From assembly GCF_000300195.1 (NCBI RefSeq), contig NZ_AMQH01000012.1, positions 1 through 64,000 on the forward strand: a stretch of DNA of 64,000 nt. Reading direction: 5' to 3'. The notes beneath the pieces were generated by a model. It did not search any database and was not told the DNA's origin. It saw only the letters and a list, made by a program, of their open reading frames with translations. Made by a program: the position numbers and the translations under genes. The DNA is from Clostridium tunisiense TJ (GTDB lineage Bacteria > Bacillota > Clostridia > Clostridiales > Clostridiaceae). Positions 17,299 through 27,169 of this stretch are shown piece by piece (position 1 is the stretch's first letter; each line of letters opens with the position of its first letter).

Positions 17299-17847
17299 TT
17301 ATTGATTGAAACCTTTATGAATAGCATGTCTTCTAGAAAGTAAGGTGAATAATATAAGAGCAAAAATCCCTCCAGTAATACCAGTTATAAGTTGGGGAGT
17401 GCTCATCATTATTGCAAGTTTAGCTAACACTTTTCCAGGAATGTTAACTCCAAACAAGGTAACTAACTTAGAAGCAGAAATACTTAGGAATAAATATTTG
17501 CCAAATGAACCAAGAAGAACACCTATGTAATTACCAAACTTAAACTTTGATACAGAATAAAATAGAATCACATAAATAATGTTACCCAAGATAATAAATG
17601 GAATGAATGGTGCCATAGGTGGAAGCAATTGTCCAACTGTCCAAGCAAGAATGGGTGTAAGAACACCTGTTAATGCTCCCCACTTTATACCACATAATAT
17701 AGTTGTAAGGATCAAAATTGAATTTATAATTGGGCCAACTAAGAATTGATTAATTTGTGGAAAATTTCGTCCTAAGAATTGAATAACTATAGCTACGGCT
17801 AAAAGCATTGATGTTATTACAAGATTTTTTGTCTGTAGTTTTGGCAT
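17299..17847 (-). CDS. ECF transporter S component, substrate unknown
   Basis: 182 residues, about six membrane helices, with a short N-terminal KLQTKNLVITSMLLAVAI segment of the kind that binds the ECF T component in group II systems. It carries the substrate-binding role of an energy-coupling-factor vitamin importer and must use the shared EcfA-A'-T module encoded elsewhere. GGGGG lies before the ATG. No vitamin biosynthesis gene or recognised riboswitch flanks it, so the vitamin cannot be named. The Pro-rich LLPPMAPF loop is notable. Confidence 0.8.
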   Translation of the reverse strand: MPKLQTKNLVITSMLLAVAIVIQFLGRNFPQINQFLVGPIINSILILTTILCGIKWGALTGVLTPILAWTVGQLLPPMAPFIPFIILGNIIYVILFYSVSKFKFGNYIGVLLGSFGKYLFLSISASKLVTLFGVNIPGKVLAKLAIMMSTPQLITGITGGIFALILFTLLSRRHAIHKGFNQ

Positions 17848-18232
17848 GGTTAACCCCCATTTAAAATTATTTATTTATTTTATATAGTAATATTATACAT
17901 AAAAACCCTGAGTTTGGCTATTATGGGCATAACTAGATCTAATTTCATAAAACTTTAATTAAAGTAGATTTTTTATAAAGTTTACAATGGTTGAAGTTAA
18001 AAGTAAAAAATACTTATTCCAAATGTTAAATTTATACACTATAATAAAGTTATGCCGAAAATCAACATGATCTTCTAGTGTGAGCTAGAGTTATAAATAT
18101 ATGGTAATAGCTTGAGAATGGGAGTTAAGGATTCAACAAATAGTTTTAACTCATGAAAATAAATCATAATTAGGTTGTTTTTTAAAGCAATAAAGATTAT
18201 AGAACTTACTTGGTATGAAAGAGGGGAAGAAT
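17848..18232. other. Divergent spacer with long leader of the MutS-like gene
   Basis: No gene. Minus strand: TATAAT at 17897-17892 for the ECF gene. Plus strand: TATAAT at 18040-18045, leaving a leader of about 180 nt. The leader has two hairpins: TCTAG (18074-18078) with CTAGA (18085-18089), and GAGTTAA (18122-18128) with TTAACTC (18146-18152). No known riboswitch is recognised. Confidence 0.35.
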
Positions 18233-19993
18233 ATGAAAAATAAAGCGAGGTTTTACCAAATCCTATCGAGAATATTTATTGGATTTTTATTTATTGGTGG
18301 ATTTGCTACTTTTGTGATATATGATAAAGGAATAAGTAGCACAGCTTATTATTTCACTGTGATATTAGCTTTGCTGTCAGCAGCTTTAGCTTACTATTTT
18401 CACAAAAAGTATAAAAGAACTATTAGTGTTATATTTCTTAAGGAGAACTGGCCAAATACCATAAAAAGAAAAGTTAATCTTGAAGATGTAAAAAAGTATT
18501 TTTCTTTTATAAAGAAAGAAAAACCGGATACTTATTTTATAGATGATCAAACTTGGACAGACTTAGATATGAATGATGTGTTTTTAAAAGTTGATAATAG
18601 TATAACAACACCAGGACAACATTTACTATATACCATTTTAAGGAGCCCATTATTTCAGGAAAGTAAACTTAAAGAAAGAGATAAGATAATTGAATATCTT
18701 AAAGCAAACACCAATACTAGAGAGAATCTTCAGGTTGCTTTATTAGATTTAGGAATGCAAAGAAATGGAAACATCCTAGAACTGTTTAATAAGGAAAAGG
18801 TTAATACAAAATTTAAGATTCTTTATGACTTTTTAGGAGTAATGCCTTTATTAATTTTGCCTTTTTATTTTGTGTATGGATCAGCAATACTGTTACCCTT
18901 TATAGCTATGTACTTTATTAATACCTATATTCATTATAATATAGGTAGAAAAATTGTTGATGGTGTTAATTCTATTTCGTATCTTGGGAATTTAATTGTA
19001 GTAAGTAAAGAGATAGCTAAAGATAATAATGAAGAACTGAAAAGTTATATTGAAGAGCTAAAACTTAACTTAAGAGATATAAAAGGAATTGGTAAGCACT
19101 CAATCAATATCAATAGGGTAGAGGGCTTGGATGTTATCGGAGATTATGTAAATGTACTGTTTTTAACTAAACTGCGTTCATATTACAAAGTTGTAGATAA
19201 AATTTATGATTACAATGAGAATATAAAAAATATTTATAGGATTGTGGGAGAATTAGATAGTTTAATCTCTATAGCCTCTTATAGAGAAAGGGCAAAAAGT
19301 TACTCAAAGCCTGAATTTGTGTACAAAGAAAATTCTTTAAAGTTAGTAGATGCAGTACACCCCCTAATTGAAAGTCCAGTTTCAAATTCAATTAGTATTG
19401 ATAAAAGCGGTATTATTTTAACTGGGTCCAATATGTCAGGTAAATCTACTTTCTTAAGAACTGTAGCTATAAATGCACTCTTTGCTCAGACCATATATAC
19501 TACCTTAACCAAAGAATATAAGGGAAGCATGTTTAAGCTTTTAACCTCCTTAAGCCCAGAAGATAGCGTAAAAAAGGGAAAGAGTTATTACTTGGGAGAA
19601 GCAGAAGCCCTTCTTCGAATTTTAAATTCCTTTGAAGAGGATATAACTACTCTTGCCATGATTGATGAGATATTTAGAGGAACTAATCCAGTAGAGAGAA
19701 TTAGTGCTTCTGCTGAAGTGCTTCAGTATATATCTAAAAATAATGCTTTAGCCCTAGTTGCAACTCATGATTTAGAATTAACAGAGATGCCTAATGATAA
19801 TTATCACTGCTATTACTTTAGTGAGGATGTAGATGATAAGGAAGGATTAAAATTTGATTATACTATTAAACCAGGAGTTTCTCCTACGAGAAATGCTATT
19901 AAGTTATTAAAATTTATTGGTTATCCTAATGAAATTGTAGAAGGAGCTAATGAGAGAATTAATAATCTAGTAAATAAGAAAATTCAAATATAA
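18233..19993 (+). CDS. Membrane-anchored MutS-like ATPase
   Basis: 586 residues. Two N-terminal membrane helices (about residues 10-60) and a second hydrophobic pair (about 200-235) are followed by a MutS-type core. The ATPase domain has Walker A TGSNMSGKST (397-406), Walker B with signature MIDEIFRGTNPVERISA (from about 475) and the THDLEL switch. The mismatch-reading domain I of MutS is absent, so classic mismatch repair is unlikely. It belongs to the poorly known membrane MutS-like group of Firmicutes. The ATG at 18233 follows GAGGGG by 6 bases. A DUF1836 gene follows after 19 bp, probably in the same operon. Confidence 0.85.
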   Translation: MKNKARFYQILSRIFIGFLFIGGFATFVIYDKGISSTAYYFTVILALLSAALAYYFHKKYKRTISVIFLKENWPNTIKRKVNLEDVKKYFSFIKKEKPDTYFIDDQTWTDLDMNDVFLKVDNSITTPGQHLLYTILRSPLFQESKLKERDKIIEYLKANTNTRENLQVALLDLGMQRNGNILELFNKEKVNTKFKILYDFLGVMPLLILPFYFVYGSAILLPFIAMYFINTYIHYNIGRKIVDGVNSISYLGNLIVVSKEIAKDNNEELKSYIEELKLNLRDIKGIGKHSININRVEGLDVIGDYVNVLFLTKLRSYYKVVDKIYDYNENIKNIYRIVGELDSLISIASYRERAKSYSKPEFVYKENSLKLVDAVHPLIESPVSNSISIDKSGIILTGSNMSGKSTFLRTVAINALFAQTIYTTLTKEYKGSMFKLLTSLSPEDSVKKGKSYYLGEAEALLRILNSFEEDITTLAMIDEIFRGTNPVERISASAEVLQYISKNNALALVATHDLELTEMPNDNYHCYYFSEDVDDKEGLKFDYTIKPGVSPTRNAIKLLKFIGYPNEIVEGANERINNLVNKKIQI

Positions 19994-20012
19994 TAAATGC
20001 AAGAGGGATAAT

Positions 20013-20594
20013 ATGAAATTTAATAAAGAAGAATTAATAGAAATCTTAAATGACTTAAAGTTAGAAGAAGAAATAGACTTGTTGGATATACCTCAATTGG
20101 ATTTGTATATGGATCAGGTTATACAGTTATTTGAAAATAATCTTTCACATTCGAAGAGAAATAAGGAAGATAAACTTCTCACTAAAACCATGATTAACAA
20201 TTATACGAAAGATAAGCTTTTAATGCCCGTTAAAAATAAAAAATATACTAGAAATCATGTGATTTTAATGATATTAATATACAACTTAAAACAAAGTCTT
20301 TCTATAAATGATATTAAAGTATTATTCAACAATATAGTAAGTAATCTTCAACAAGAGGAAAACTCACAAATAGACCTGATAGAATTCTATAATAAATTTA
20401 TGAAAGTGAGAAAAGAGCAAATTATTAGTGAAGAGACTTTCTTGAATCAAATGATATGCAAAGTTGAGGAGGTATCAAGTGAAGGAGATAACAAAGATTA
20501 CGAAAATATACTCTTAGCTGTGCTTACCTTAATAAATTCAGCAAACATTCAAAGAAGAGTTGCTGAGAAGATAATTGATAAGTATTTTATGTAG
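20013..20594 (+). CDS. DUF1836 domain protein
   Basis: 193 residues, soluble and mostly helical. The DUF1836 pattern is visible: a MINNYTKDKLLMPVKNKKYTRNHVILMILIYNLK block (about residues 67-100) like a winged-helix/MerR-type recognition segment, with LSINDIKVLFNNI after it. Family proteins are thought to be DNA-binding, but this is not shown. GAGGGATA lies before the ATG. It follows the MutS-like gene directly, suggesting a joint function. The C-terminal half carries no known motif. Confidence 0.8.
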   Translation: MKFNKEELIEILNDLKLEEEIDLLDIPQLDLYMDQVIQLFENNLSHSKRNKEDKLLTKTMINNYTKDKLLMPVKNKKYTRNHVILMILIYNLKQSLSINDIKVLFNNIVSNLQQEENSQIDLIEFYNKFMKVRKEQIISEETFLNQMICKVEEVSSEGDNKDYENILLAVLTLINSANIQRRVAEKIIDKYFM

Positions 20595-20719
20595 TCTTTA
20601 TAAAATAAAAATTTCAAGAACAAGGTTAATTTGTTCATTTTGAAAAAAACTAAGGAAGTTCATAGAATAAGTTAATTTAAAACTTTAGTTTCCTATAGAT
20701 TAGTAAATAAACAAAAATA

Positions 20720-20777
20720 AAGCTGTTTTAGTAAAGAGGGCTCTTGTATTAAGAGCCTAACACTAAAGCAGCTTTTT
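20720..20777 (+). terminator. Terminator after the DUF1836 gene
   Basis: Outer stem AAGCTGTTTTAGT (20720-20732) with ACTAAAGCAGCTT (20762-20774), inner stem GGCTCTT (20739-20745) with AAGAGCC (20751-20757), then a T run to 20777. Strong. Confidence 0.85.
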
Positions 20778-20871
20778 ATGTTAATTAGGTAAAATAAGTT
20801 TTACAAGTTGTAAATGTAAAATTAAAACTAAAGACTTTTAAATAAAAAATTTTAATGAAAAATAAAAATAG

Positions 20872-20936
20872 TAATATTTTAATGTTTATTAAAATACTAT
20901 TAATTATGGTAACAAAGTTTGGTGACCATAATTAAT
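20872..20936 (+). promoter_or_regulatory. Paired inverted repeats upstream of the opp operon
   Basis: A perfect 12-bp dyad, ATTAATTATGGT (20899-20910) with ACCATAATTAAT (20925-20936), directly follows a near-palindrome, TAATATTTTAAT (20872-20883) with ATTAAAATA (20888-20896). They lie 90-150 bp before oppA. No T run follows, so operators or a structured leader are more likely than a terminator. The promoter itself could not be fixed; a further small dyad, CTCTTA (20973-20978) with TAAGAG (20985-20990), lies nearer the gene. Confidence 0.4.
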
Positions 20937-21025
20937 AAGAATCCATATGTAATTTAAAGTTTTTGAATATAGCTCTTATAAGCTTAAGAGTTATATATAT
21001 TTTAAAATTATAAGGGGGTAAAAAA

Positions 21026-22765
21026 ATGAAATCAAAAAAGTGGCTTAGCATGCTGCTAATAGCAACTATGGTGGGGACATCATCTCTTGCATTTACAGGC
21101 TGTAAGAAGGACAAGGCTCCAGAACCAAATTCCGGTACTGATAATAAACCAAGTCCAACAGAAACAGTAAAAAGAGATGAAAACCAATTCTTGAAATTAG
21201 TTTTCATTGAGCCAGAAACTCTTGATCCAAATGAAGCAGCAGATACAAGTTCTTTTACAGTAATTAATGCAACTCAAGAAGGTCTTGCAAGAGTTAAAGT
21301 TGTCAATGAAGAAGATAAAATAGAACCTGCTGGAGCTAAGAGTTGGGAGGTTTCTCCAGATGGATTGGTTTGGACTTTCCACTTAAGAGAAAACCATAAA
21401 TGGAGTGACGGAGTACCAGTTACAGCACAACATTATGTAGACTCCTTCAAAAGATTGCTTGATAAAGATAAGGCTTTCCCTTATGCATATTTTGTATATG
21501 AAATAAAAGGTGCTAGAGCATACAACGAAGGCACAGGAAAGGCTGAGGATGTAGGGGTTGTTGCTAAGGATGATAAAACCTTACAGATAACCCTTGAAAG
21601 ACCTACACCATATTTTGAGAAAAAACTAAACTTTACAGCCTTCTTCCCAATAAGACTTGATGTAATAGAAAAAGGTGGAGAGAATTGGAAGACTGATCAT
21701 ACAAAGCAAGTTTATTGTGGACCATATAAAATTAAAGATTGGGTAAGAAATAATAGTATTTCTTTTGAAAAGAATACAGACTATTGGGACGCTGAAAATG
21801 TTTACGTAAAAACAATAGAAATGAATGATATCCAAGAATTCTCAACTCAAGCTCAATTATTCGAATCTAAGGAATTAGATGTTACTGGAGCAAGACAAGA
21901 GTATATTGAAAAATGGACAGAAAAGGCTAAAAAGGGTGAATTTGTTGCAGGAGTTGGGGACGTAGCAACTTCTAACTATGTTGGGTTCAACAACGAAGGT
22001 GGACCAAGTGGAATAATGAAAAATAAAAAAGTAAGGCTTGCTTTTGCAATGGCTTTTGATAGAGAAGAGTATTTAAAAACATTACTTGGAAGATATACTC
22101 CAGCTTATGGGTGGGTACCAAAAGCTCTACACTCTAATAAAGATATATACAGAGATGTTACTAAAGAACAGTTAAAGGATATGGCAACAGAATATGTTAA
22201 CAAGCCAGAAAAAATACAAACTTTACTTAAAGAAGGACTTAAAGAACTTGGAAAGGATACAAGTGACTTAAAGAACATAAAAGTTAAGTTTGTAACCTAT
22301 GGTGATACTGCAGCTTCGAAACAATCGCAAGAGTGGTGGGAGCAACAGTTTGAAAAGAATTTAGGAATCGACTTACAAGTTGAAGTTTTGGGTAACTATA
22401 CACTATGGAAACAAGCCATAGATGATATGAAATATGATATTATGACTTACGGTTGGGTTGGAGATTTTGACGATCCTATTAACTTCCTTGATATGTGGGT
22501 TTCTAATAGCGGAAATAATGGAGTTAAATTCAGTAATGCTGAGTATGACAAGATTGTTAAAGAACTTGATAATGAGGCAGATCCTGCAAAGAGATTAAAA
22601 CTATATCAAAGACTTGAAGAAATATTAGTTAAGGAAGAGGCTGGTATAGCACCATTGTACTATGGTGATACAAGAAGATTCCTACAAAACTATGTTAAAG
22701 ACTTTATGTATCCAAAGTTTGGGCCAACTTACGAGTGGAGATGGGCTTATACTGAGGGCAGATAG
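21026..22765 (+). CDS. oppA: Oligopeptide ABC transporter substrate-binding lipoprotein
   Basis: 579 residues, lipid-anchored outside the cell; captures oligopeptides for import. It has a lysine-rich signal peptide and lipobox LAFTGC with the modified Cys at residue 26. The mature SBP family 5 protein follows: LKLVFIEPETLDP, WTFHLRENHKWSDGVPVTA (the family signature), and CGPYKIKDWVRNNSI. AAGGGGG precedes the ATG. First of five opp genes. A hairpin before oppB may keep oppA expression above that of the other subunits. Confidence 0.95.
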   Translation: MKSKKWLSMLLIATMVGTSSLAFTGCKKDKAPEPNSGTDNKPSPTETVKRDENQFLKLVFIEPETLDPNEAADTSSFTVINATQEGLARVKVVNEEDKIEPAGAKSWEVSPDGLVWTFHLRENHKWSDGVPVTAQHYVDSFKRLLDKDKAFPYAYFVYEIKGARAYNEGTGKAEDVGVVAKDDKTLQITLERPTPYFEKKLNFTAFFPIRLDVIEKGGENWKTDHTKQVYCGPYKIKDWVRNNSISFEKNTDYWDAENVYVKTIEMNDIQEFSTQAQLFESKELDVTGARQEYIEKWTEKAKKGEFVAGVGDVATSNYVGFNNEGGPSGIMKNKKVRLAFAMAFDREEYLKTLLGRYTPAYGWVPKALHSNKDIYRDVTKEQLKDMATEYVNKPEKIQTLLKEGLKELGKDTSDLKNIKVKFVTYGDTAASKQSQEWWEQQFEKNLGIDLQVEVLGNYTLWKQAIDDMKYDIMTYGWVGDFDDPINFLDMWVSNSGNNGVKFSNAEYDKIVKELDNEADPAKRLKLYQRLEEILVKEEAGIAPLYYGDTRRFLQNYVKDFMYPKFGPTYEWRWAYTEGR

Positions 22766-22775
22766 CAGCAATTGT

Positions 22776-22807
22776 ATGCACATGGGTTCATTAGAAGCCA
22801 TGTGCAT
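22776..22807 (+). terminator. oppA-oppB intercistronic hairpin
   Basis: ATGCACATGG (22776-22785) pairs perfectly with CCATGTGCAT (22798-22807), 12-nt loop, followed by TATTTAAAA rather than a T run. It likely attenuates readthrough or stabilises the oppA mRNA end. Confidence 0.6.
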
Positions 22808-22850
22808 TATTTAAAACAAGGGATTTACTTATTATAAAGGAGGGAAATTT

Positions 22851-23807
22851 ATGGTTGGATATACAATCAGAAGATTTTTAGAAATGCTATTGACACTTCT
22901 TATCATAGCAACTGCTACTTTCTTTCTATTAGAAGCTGTACCTGGTGATCCACTAACTCAAAAGGTTCAAAAACTACCCCCAAACATAAAGGCCGCAATG
23001 TATGAAAAATATGGATATGATAAACCAGTAGGTGACAGATATATCAAAGCTATGGCAGGTATAATGAAGGGTGATTTTGGACAATCAATAGTTTACCCTG
23101 GGCAGACAATGAAAACCATAATAAAACAAAAACTACCTGTATCTGCAAGGCTTGGAATACAACAAATGGTGGTGGGATTAAGTCTAGGAATTTTACTAGG
23201 AATTTTAGCAGCTATGAAAAGAGGCACTTGGATTGATTACTCAATTATAACAACTGCAATATTGTTTATTTCTATTCCATCCTTTGTTTTTGCATTAGGA
23301 CTTCAAAAAGTTTTTGCAGGAGAGCTTGGATGGTTCCCAGTAATAGGTTGGCCAAAGGGTAAAGACTTATGGTTTGGTGGTTGGAAGTATACCGTATTAC
23401 CAACTTTAGCTGGTTGCTTTGGTTATATTGCAGGTTATTCTAGACTATTAAAAACATCCATGCTAGACATCATTAATCAAGATTATGTGCTAACTGCAAA
23501 ATCAAAAGGACTTTCAGGAAAAAGTATTATTTTTAAGCATATATTAAGAAACTCAATGATTCCAATAATAACAAATCTTCCTTTAACTATAGCAATGTGT
23601 ATAACAGGATCTTTCTTTATAGAGAGAGTATTTTCAATACCAGGTCTTGGACTTTATTATATAGGAGCGGTAAGTGGTCAAGATCTTCCAATAGTAATGG
23701 GTGAAACCATCATACTTACTGGAATTTATGTAATATGCTTATTTGTTACTGATATTTTATACCCAATAGTAGACCCAAGAATAAGAATTACAGGTGGAAA
23801 GAGATAG
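22851..23807 (+). CDS. oppB: Oligopeptide ABC transporter permease OppB
   Basis: 318 residues, six membrane helices, one of the two channel subunits. The N-terminus GYTIRRFLEMLLTLLIIATATFFLLEAVPGDP is typical of OppB/DppB, and the EAA loop that meets the ATPases is visible around DYVLTAKSKGLSGKSIIFKHILRNS. AAAGGAGG lies before the ATG. Second gene of the operon, 18 bp from oppC. Confidence 0.95.
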   Translation: MVGYTIRRFLEMLLTLLIIATATFFLLEAVPGDPLTQKVQKLPPNIKAAMYEKYGYDKPVGDRYIKAMAGIMKGDFGQSIVYPGQTMKTIIKQKLPVSARLGIQQMVVGLSLGILLGILAAMKRGTWIDYSIITTAILFISIPSFVFALGLQKVFAGELGWFPVIGWPKGKDLWFGGWKYTVLPTLAGCFGYIAGYSRLLKTSMLDIINQDYVLTAKSKGLSGKSIIFKHILRNSMIPIITNLPLTIAMCITGSFFIERVFSIPGLGLYYIGAVSGQDLPIVMGETIILTGIYVICLFVTDILYPIVDPRIRITGGKR

Positions 23808-23825
23808 GAAGGGGGAAAGCTTACA

Positions 23826-24743
23826 ATGGAAGAGTTAAAAAGAGAAGAATTTGAAGTTATTGGTTGTGATGATGCAGATGCAGATATGATTAATAGGCCC
23901 AATATAACTTATTTTCAAGATGCTTGGAGAAGGCTTAAGAAAAATCCAGTGGCAATGTTTGCTTTAGGATTATTAATTTTTTTAACTGTTATGGTTATAG
24001 TGGGACCCTATATCAGCGGGAAAGAGTTTCTAGTAGTGGATCCAAGTAAAAAAAATTTATCCCCATCTAGTGAGTACTGGTTTGGTACTGACATATTAGG
24101 AAGAGATTTATTTTCAAGACTTTGGCTCGGTGGACGAATCTCTATAGCTATTGGGCTTGTAGCAACTGCAATACAAGTAATCATAGGATGCTTTTATGGT
24201 GGAATAATGGCATACTTCGGAGGCTGGGTAGACGAAGTTATGATGAGAATCATAGAAGTTATCACTAGTATTCCTGGATTACTTTTAACCATATTAATGA
24301 TGGTAGTTTTAGGAAATAGTATTGGAACTTTAATTATCGCACTAACTATTACTGCTTGGTGTGGAACTGCCAGAATGATAAGGGGACAATTAATGCAACT
24401 TAGAGAAAGTGAATATGTACTTGCCGCTCAAGTTTTAGGGGCTTCACCTACAAGAGTAATAGTTAAACACTTGATTCCTAATACCATTGGAGTACTTATA
24501 TTAAATATTGCTTCAAGTATACCAGGTTATATTTTTGGAGAAGCTTCTTTAAGTTTCCTAGGTATAGGACTTCAACCTCCAAATACTAGCTGGGGTGTTT
24601 TAATATCCTATGGACAACAAGCGATGGAATTTTATCCATACCAATTAATATTCCCATGTATAGCGCTTTGTTTAACAGTTTTAGCCTTTAATATACTTGG
24701 AGATGGGTTAAGAGATGCCCTAGATCCAAGGCTTCGTCAATAA
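23826..24743 (+). CDS. oppC: Oligopeptide ABC transporter permease OppC
   Basis: 305 residues. A soluble N-terminus of about 45 residues is followed by membrane helices. The WFGTDILGRDLFSRLWLGGRISI block is the OppC/DppC hallmark, and the EAA loop reads SEYVLAAQVLGASPTRVIVKHLIPN. GGGGGAAAG lies before the ATG. Pairs with OppB in the membrane channel. Confidence 0.95.
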   Translation: MEELKREEFEVIGCDDADADMINRPNITYFQDAWRRLKKNPVAMFALGLLIFLTVMVIVGPYISGKEFLVVDPSKKNLSPSSEYWFGTDILGRDLFSRLWLGGRISIAIGLVATAIQVIIGCFYGGIMAYFGGWVDEVMMRIIEVITSIPGLLLTILMMVVLGNSIGTLIIALTITAWCGTARMIRGQLMQLRESEYVLAAQVLGASPTRVIVKHLIPNTIGVLILNIASSIPGYIFGEASLSFLGIGLQPPNTSWGVLISYGQQAMEFYPYQLIFPCIALCLTVLAFNILGDGLRDALDPRLRQ

Positions 24744-24758
24744 TAGGAGGGATGAACT

Positions 24759-25778
24759 ATGGAAAAACAATTAGTAGTAAATAATTTAAAAGTATCATAT
24801 CATACCTATGCTGGTGAAGTACAATCTGTTAGGGGTATGTCCTTTGATGTAAACAAAGGAGAATGTGTTGCTATAGTTGGAGAATCAGGTTGTGGTAAAA
24901 CAGTTACTTCAAAAGCCATAATGGGATTAATTCAATCTCCTCCAGGTGAAATAAAAAAGGGCAGTGAGATAATATTTAATGGAAAGAACTTATTGGAGTT
25001 TTCTGAAAAGCAGTGGGAGGAATTTAGAGGTGGAGAGTGTAGTATGATTTTCCAAGATGCACTAACAGCTCTGAACCCTACTATGAAAGTTGGCAAACAA
25101 ATTGCAGAAAACTTAATTATTCATAGAGGCATGAAAAAAGAAGAAGCTATAAAAGAAGCTATAAAAATGTTGGATTTAGTTGGTATTCCTAATGCAGATA
25201 AAAGGGTGCAACAATATCCTCACCAATTCTCTGGAGGTATGAGGCAAAGAGTTATGATTGCCATAGCTCTAGCATGTAATCCAAGTATACTTATTGCGGA
25301 TGAGCCAACCACCGCCTTGGATGTAACTATCCAAGCTCAAATCATAGATATAATAAAAAATCTTCAGCAAAAAATGGGAACTGCAGTAATTCTTATAACT
25401 CATGACCTTGGGGTAGTAGCAGACTTAGCTAATAGAATATTTGTTATGTATGCTGGAAAACTTGTTGAAAAGGGGACTTTTGAAGAGATATTCTATAGCC
25501 CTAAGCATCCGTATACTTGGGCTCTTTTGAAAGCAGTTCCAAGGCTTGATAATGATGAAAAGGAACAATTAGTATCTATCCATGGAACTCCACCGGATTT
25601 GATTGCACCTCCAAAGGGATGCGGATTTGCCCAAAGGTGCCAGTACTGCATGAAGATTTGTACAACCAAAGAACCACCAATTTTCAAATTTGGGGATGAG
25701 CATACTGCAGCATGTTGGCTTCATCACCCAATGACTCCAAAATTAGACTTACCTTTTGAAGTAGGAGGTGCTCTATAA
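24759..25778 (+). CDS. oppD: Oligopeptide ABC transporter ATPase OppD
   Basis: 339 residues, one of two ATPases that drive peptide import. Walker A GESGCGKT, signature FSGGMRQR, Walker [13 protein letters not shown], and H-loop THDLG are present. A C-terminal oligopeptide-transporter extension carries the Cys cluster [15 protein letters not shown] and TAACWLHH, which in related proteins binds an iron-sulfur cluster. TAGGAGG lies before the ATG. Its stop overlaps the oppF start (TAATG), implying translational coupling. Confidence 0.95.
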   Translation: MEKQLVVNNLKVSYHTYAGEVQSVRGMSFDVNKGECVAIVGESGCGKTVTSKAIMGLIQSPPGEIKKGSEIIFNGKNLLEFSEKQWEEFRGGECSMIFQDALTALNPTMKVGKQIAENLIIHRGMKKEEAIKEAIKMLDLVGIPNADKRVQQYPHQFSGGMRQRVMIAIALACNPSILIADEPTTALDVTIQAQIIDIIKNLQQKMGTAVILITHDLGVVADLANRIFVMYAGKLVEKGTFEEIFYSPKHPYTWALLKAVPRLDNDEKEQLVSIHGTPPDLIAPPKGCGFAQRCQYCMKICTTKEPPIFKFGDEHTAACWLHHPMTPKLDLPFEVGGAL

Positions 25779-26746
25779 TGGATAAAAACAATAATCCAGT
25801 AGTAATGGAAGTAAAGAATCTAAAAAAGTATTTTAAAATTGGGAAAAAAGGTATATTAAAAGCTGTAGATGATGTGAGCTTTATTATAAGAGAAGGAGAA
25901 ACCTTAGGACTTGTAGGAGAATCGGGTTGTGGTAAAACCACCTGTGGAAGGACTGCTATAGGAATGTATGCGAAAACAGAGGGGTCAGTTATTTACAAGG
26001 GTAAGGAAGTTCATTCTTTAACAGGTAAAGAAAAAAAAGTATTTTCTAAAGAAGTTCAGACAATATTTCAGGATCCATATGCATCTTTAAATCCAAGAAT
26101 GACAGTAGGAGATATTATTGCAGAAGGCATTGATATTCATGGCATAGCAAAAAATTCAAAAGAAAGAATAGAAAGAATAAATAACTTATTAAAACTTGTA
26201 GGACTTAATAAAGAGCATGCAAATAGATTTGTACATGAGTTTTCAGGGGGGCAAAGGCAAAGAATTGGAATAGCAAGAGCTCTTGCGGTAGAACCGAAAT
26301 TTATAATGTGTGATGAACCAATTTCTGCTCTTGATGTATCCATACAGGCTCAAATTGTAAATCTTCTTATGAATTTACAGAAAGAAATGGGCTTGACCTA
26401 TCTATTTATTGCTCATGACCTTTCAATGGTTAAGCATATATCGGATAGGGTTGCAGTTATGTACCTTGGTGCTATGGCTGAACTTACTGAAAGTAAGGAA
26501 CTCTATAAAAACCCACTTCATCCTTATACTCAAGCTTTATTATCAGCAATACCAATTCCTGACCCATATGTAGAGAGATCAAGACAAAGAATTATGCTAG
26601 AAGGTGATGTGCCAAGTCCAATAAATCCACCACCAGGATGTAGGTTTAGAAAAAGATGTAAATATGCAACTCCTAGATGCGCTGAAGAAATGCCACTTCT
26701 TAAAGAAGTTGGAGTGAATCATTTTGTAGCATGTCATCTATATTAA
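25778..26746 (+). CDS. oppF: Oligopeptide ABC transporter ATPase OppF
   Basis: 322 residues, the second import ATPase. Walker A GESGCGKT, signature FSGGQRQR, Walker B IMCDEPISALD, H-loop AHDLS, and the C-terminal extension with CRFRKRCKYATPRC and a final Cys near the end. The ATG overlaps the oppD stop by one base; the ribosome site is the AGGAGG in the end of oppD. Completes OppABCDF. Confidence 0.95.
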   Translation: MDKNNNPVVMEVKNLKKYFKIGKKGILKAVDDVSFIIREGETLGLVGESGCGKTTCGRTAIGMYAKTEGSVIYKGKEVHSLTGKEKKVFSKEVQTIFQDPYASLNPRMTVGDIIAEGIDIHGIAKNSKERIERINNLLKLVGLNKEHANRFVHEFSGGQRQRIGIARALAVEPKFIMCDEPISALDVSIQAQIVNLLMNLQKEMGLTYLFIAHDLSMVKHISDRVAVMYLGAMAELTESKELYKNPLHPYTQALLSAIPIPDPYVERSRQRIMLEGDVPSPINPPPGCRFRKRCKYATPRCAEEMPLLKEVGVNHFVACHLY

Positions 26747-26803
26747 TTAGTATAACTACTTTGATAAAACCTCACAAATTTTATAATATAGGAAGGTATA
26801 GCA

Positions 26804-27154
26804 ATGGATAAAATTATAGATCTTATAAAGGATATAATAAAATCACTTATTGTAGGTTCCACTGTCTCTTTTGTTTTAGTAGTACTATCTGGAATAGGCA
26901 GTTTCTTATTTAGTCATGGCAATATAATAACAATATTAGATACAATAAAGAATACTTTGTTTTTTATTGGTGCCATGGGGTTGTTTGTTTGCGCAGGATT
27001 TATAGCTAAAAGAGAATCTAGAAGGCCCTTGAGAAATAAAAATGCATGGAAGGAACAATTTAAAGTAATTCACTTTCCTAGTGTAATTGGGATTATTGAT
27101 ATCACTATTTTATTTGCAGGAGTACTATTTGATAGAGTAATATTTTATTTGTAA
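26804..27154 (+). CDS. Small membrane protein downstream of opp
   Basis: 116 residues; not recognised. Three hydrophobic segments (about residues 13-35, 47-68 and 93-115), with a basic loop KRESRRPLRNKNAWKEQFK between the second and third. GGAAGG lies before the ATG. It starts 57 bp after oppF with no terminator between, so it is probably the last gene of the opp transcript. Function unknown; a transporter accessory role is only suggested by position. Confidence 0.7.
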   Translation: MDKIIDLIKDIIKSLIVGSTVSFVLVVLSGIGSFLFSHGNIITILDTIKNTLFFIGAMGLFVCAGFIAKRESRRPLRNKNAWKEQFKVIHFPSVIGIIDITILFAGVLFDRVIFYL

Positions 27155-27169
27155 AAGTGGCTGACTAAA

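Noticed and set aside
20848-20866. AATTTT...GAAAA stretch resembling a CodY box before opp
   Set aside because: Four to five mismatches to the 15-base consensus in DNA this AT-rich is at background level.
21026-26746. opp operon as a laterally acquired island
   Set aside because: Base composition, codon choice and ribosome sites match the neighbours, and no integrase, repeat or tRNA flanks it.
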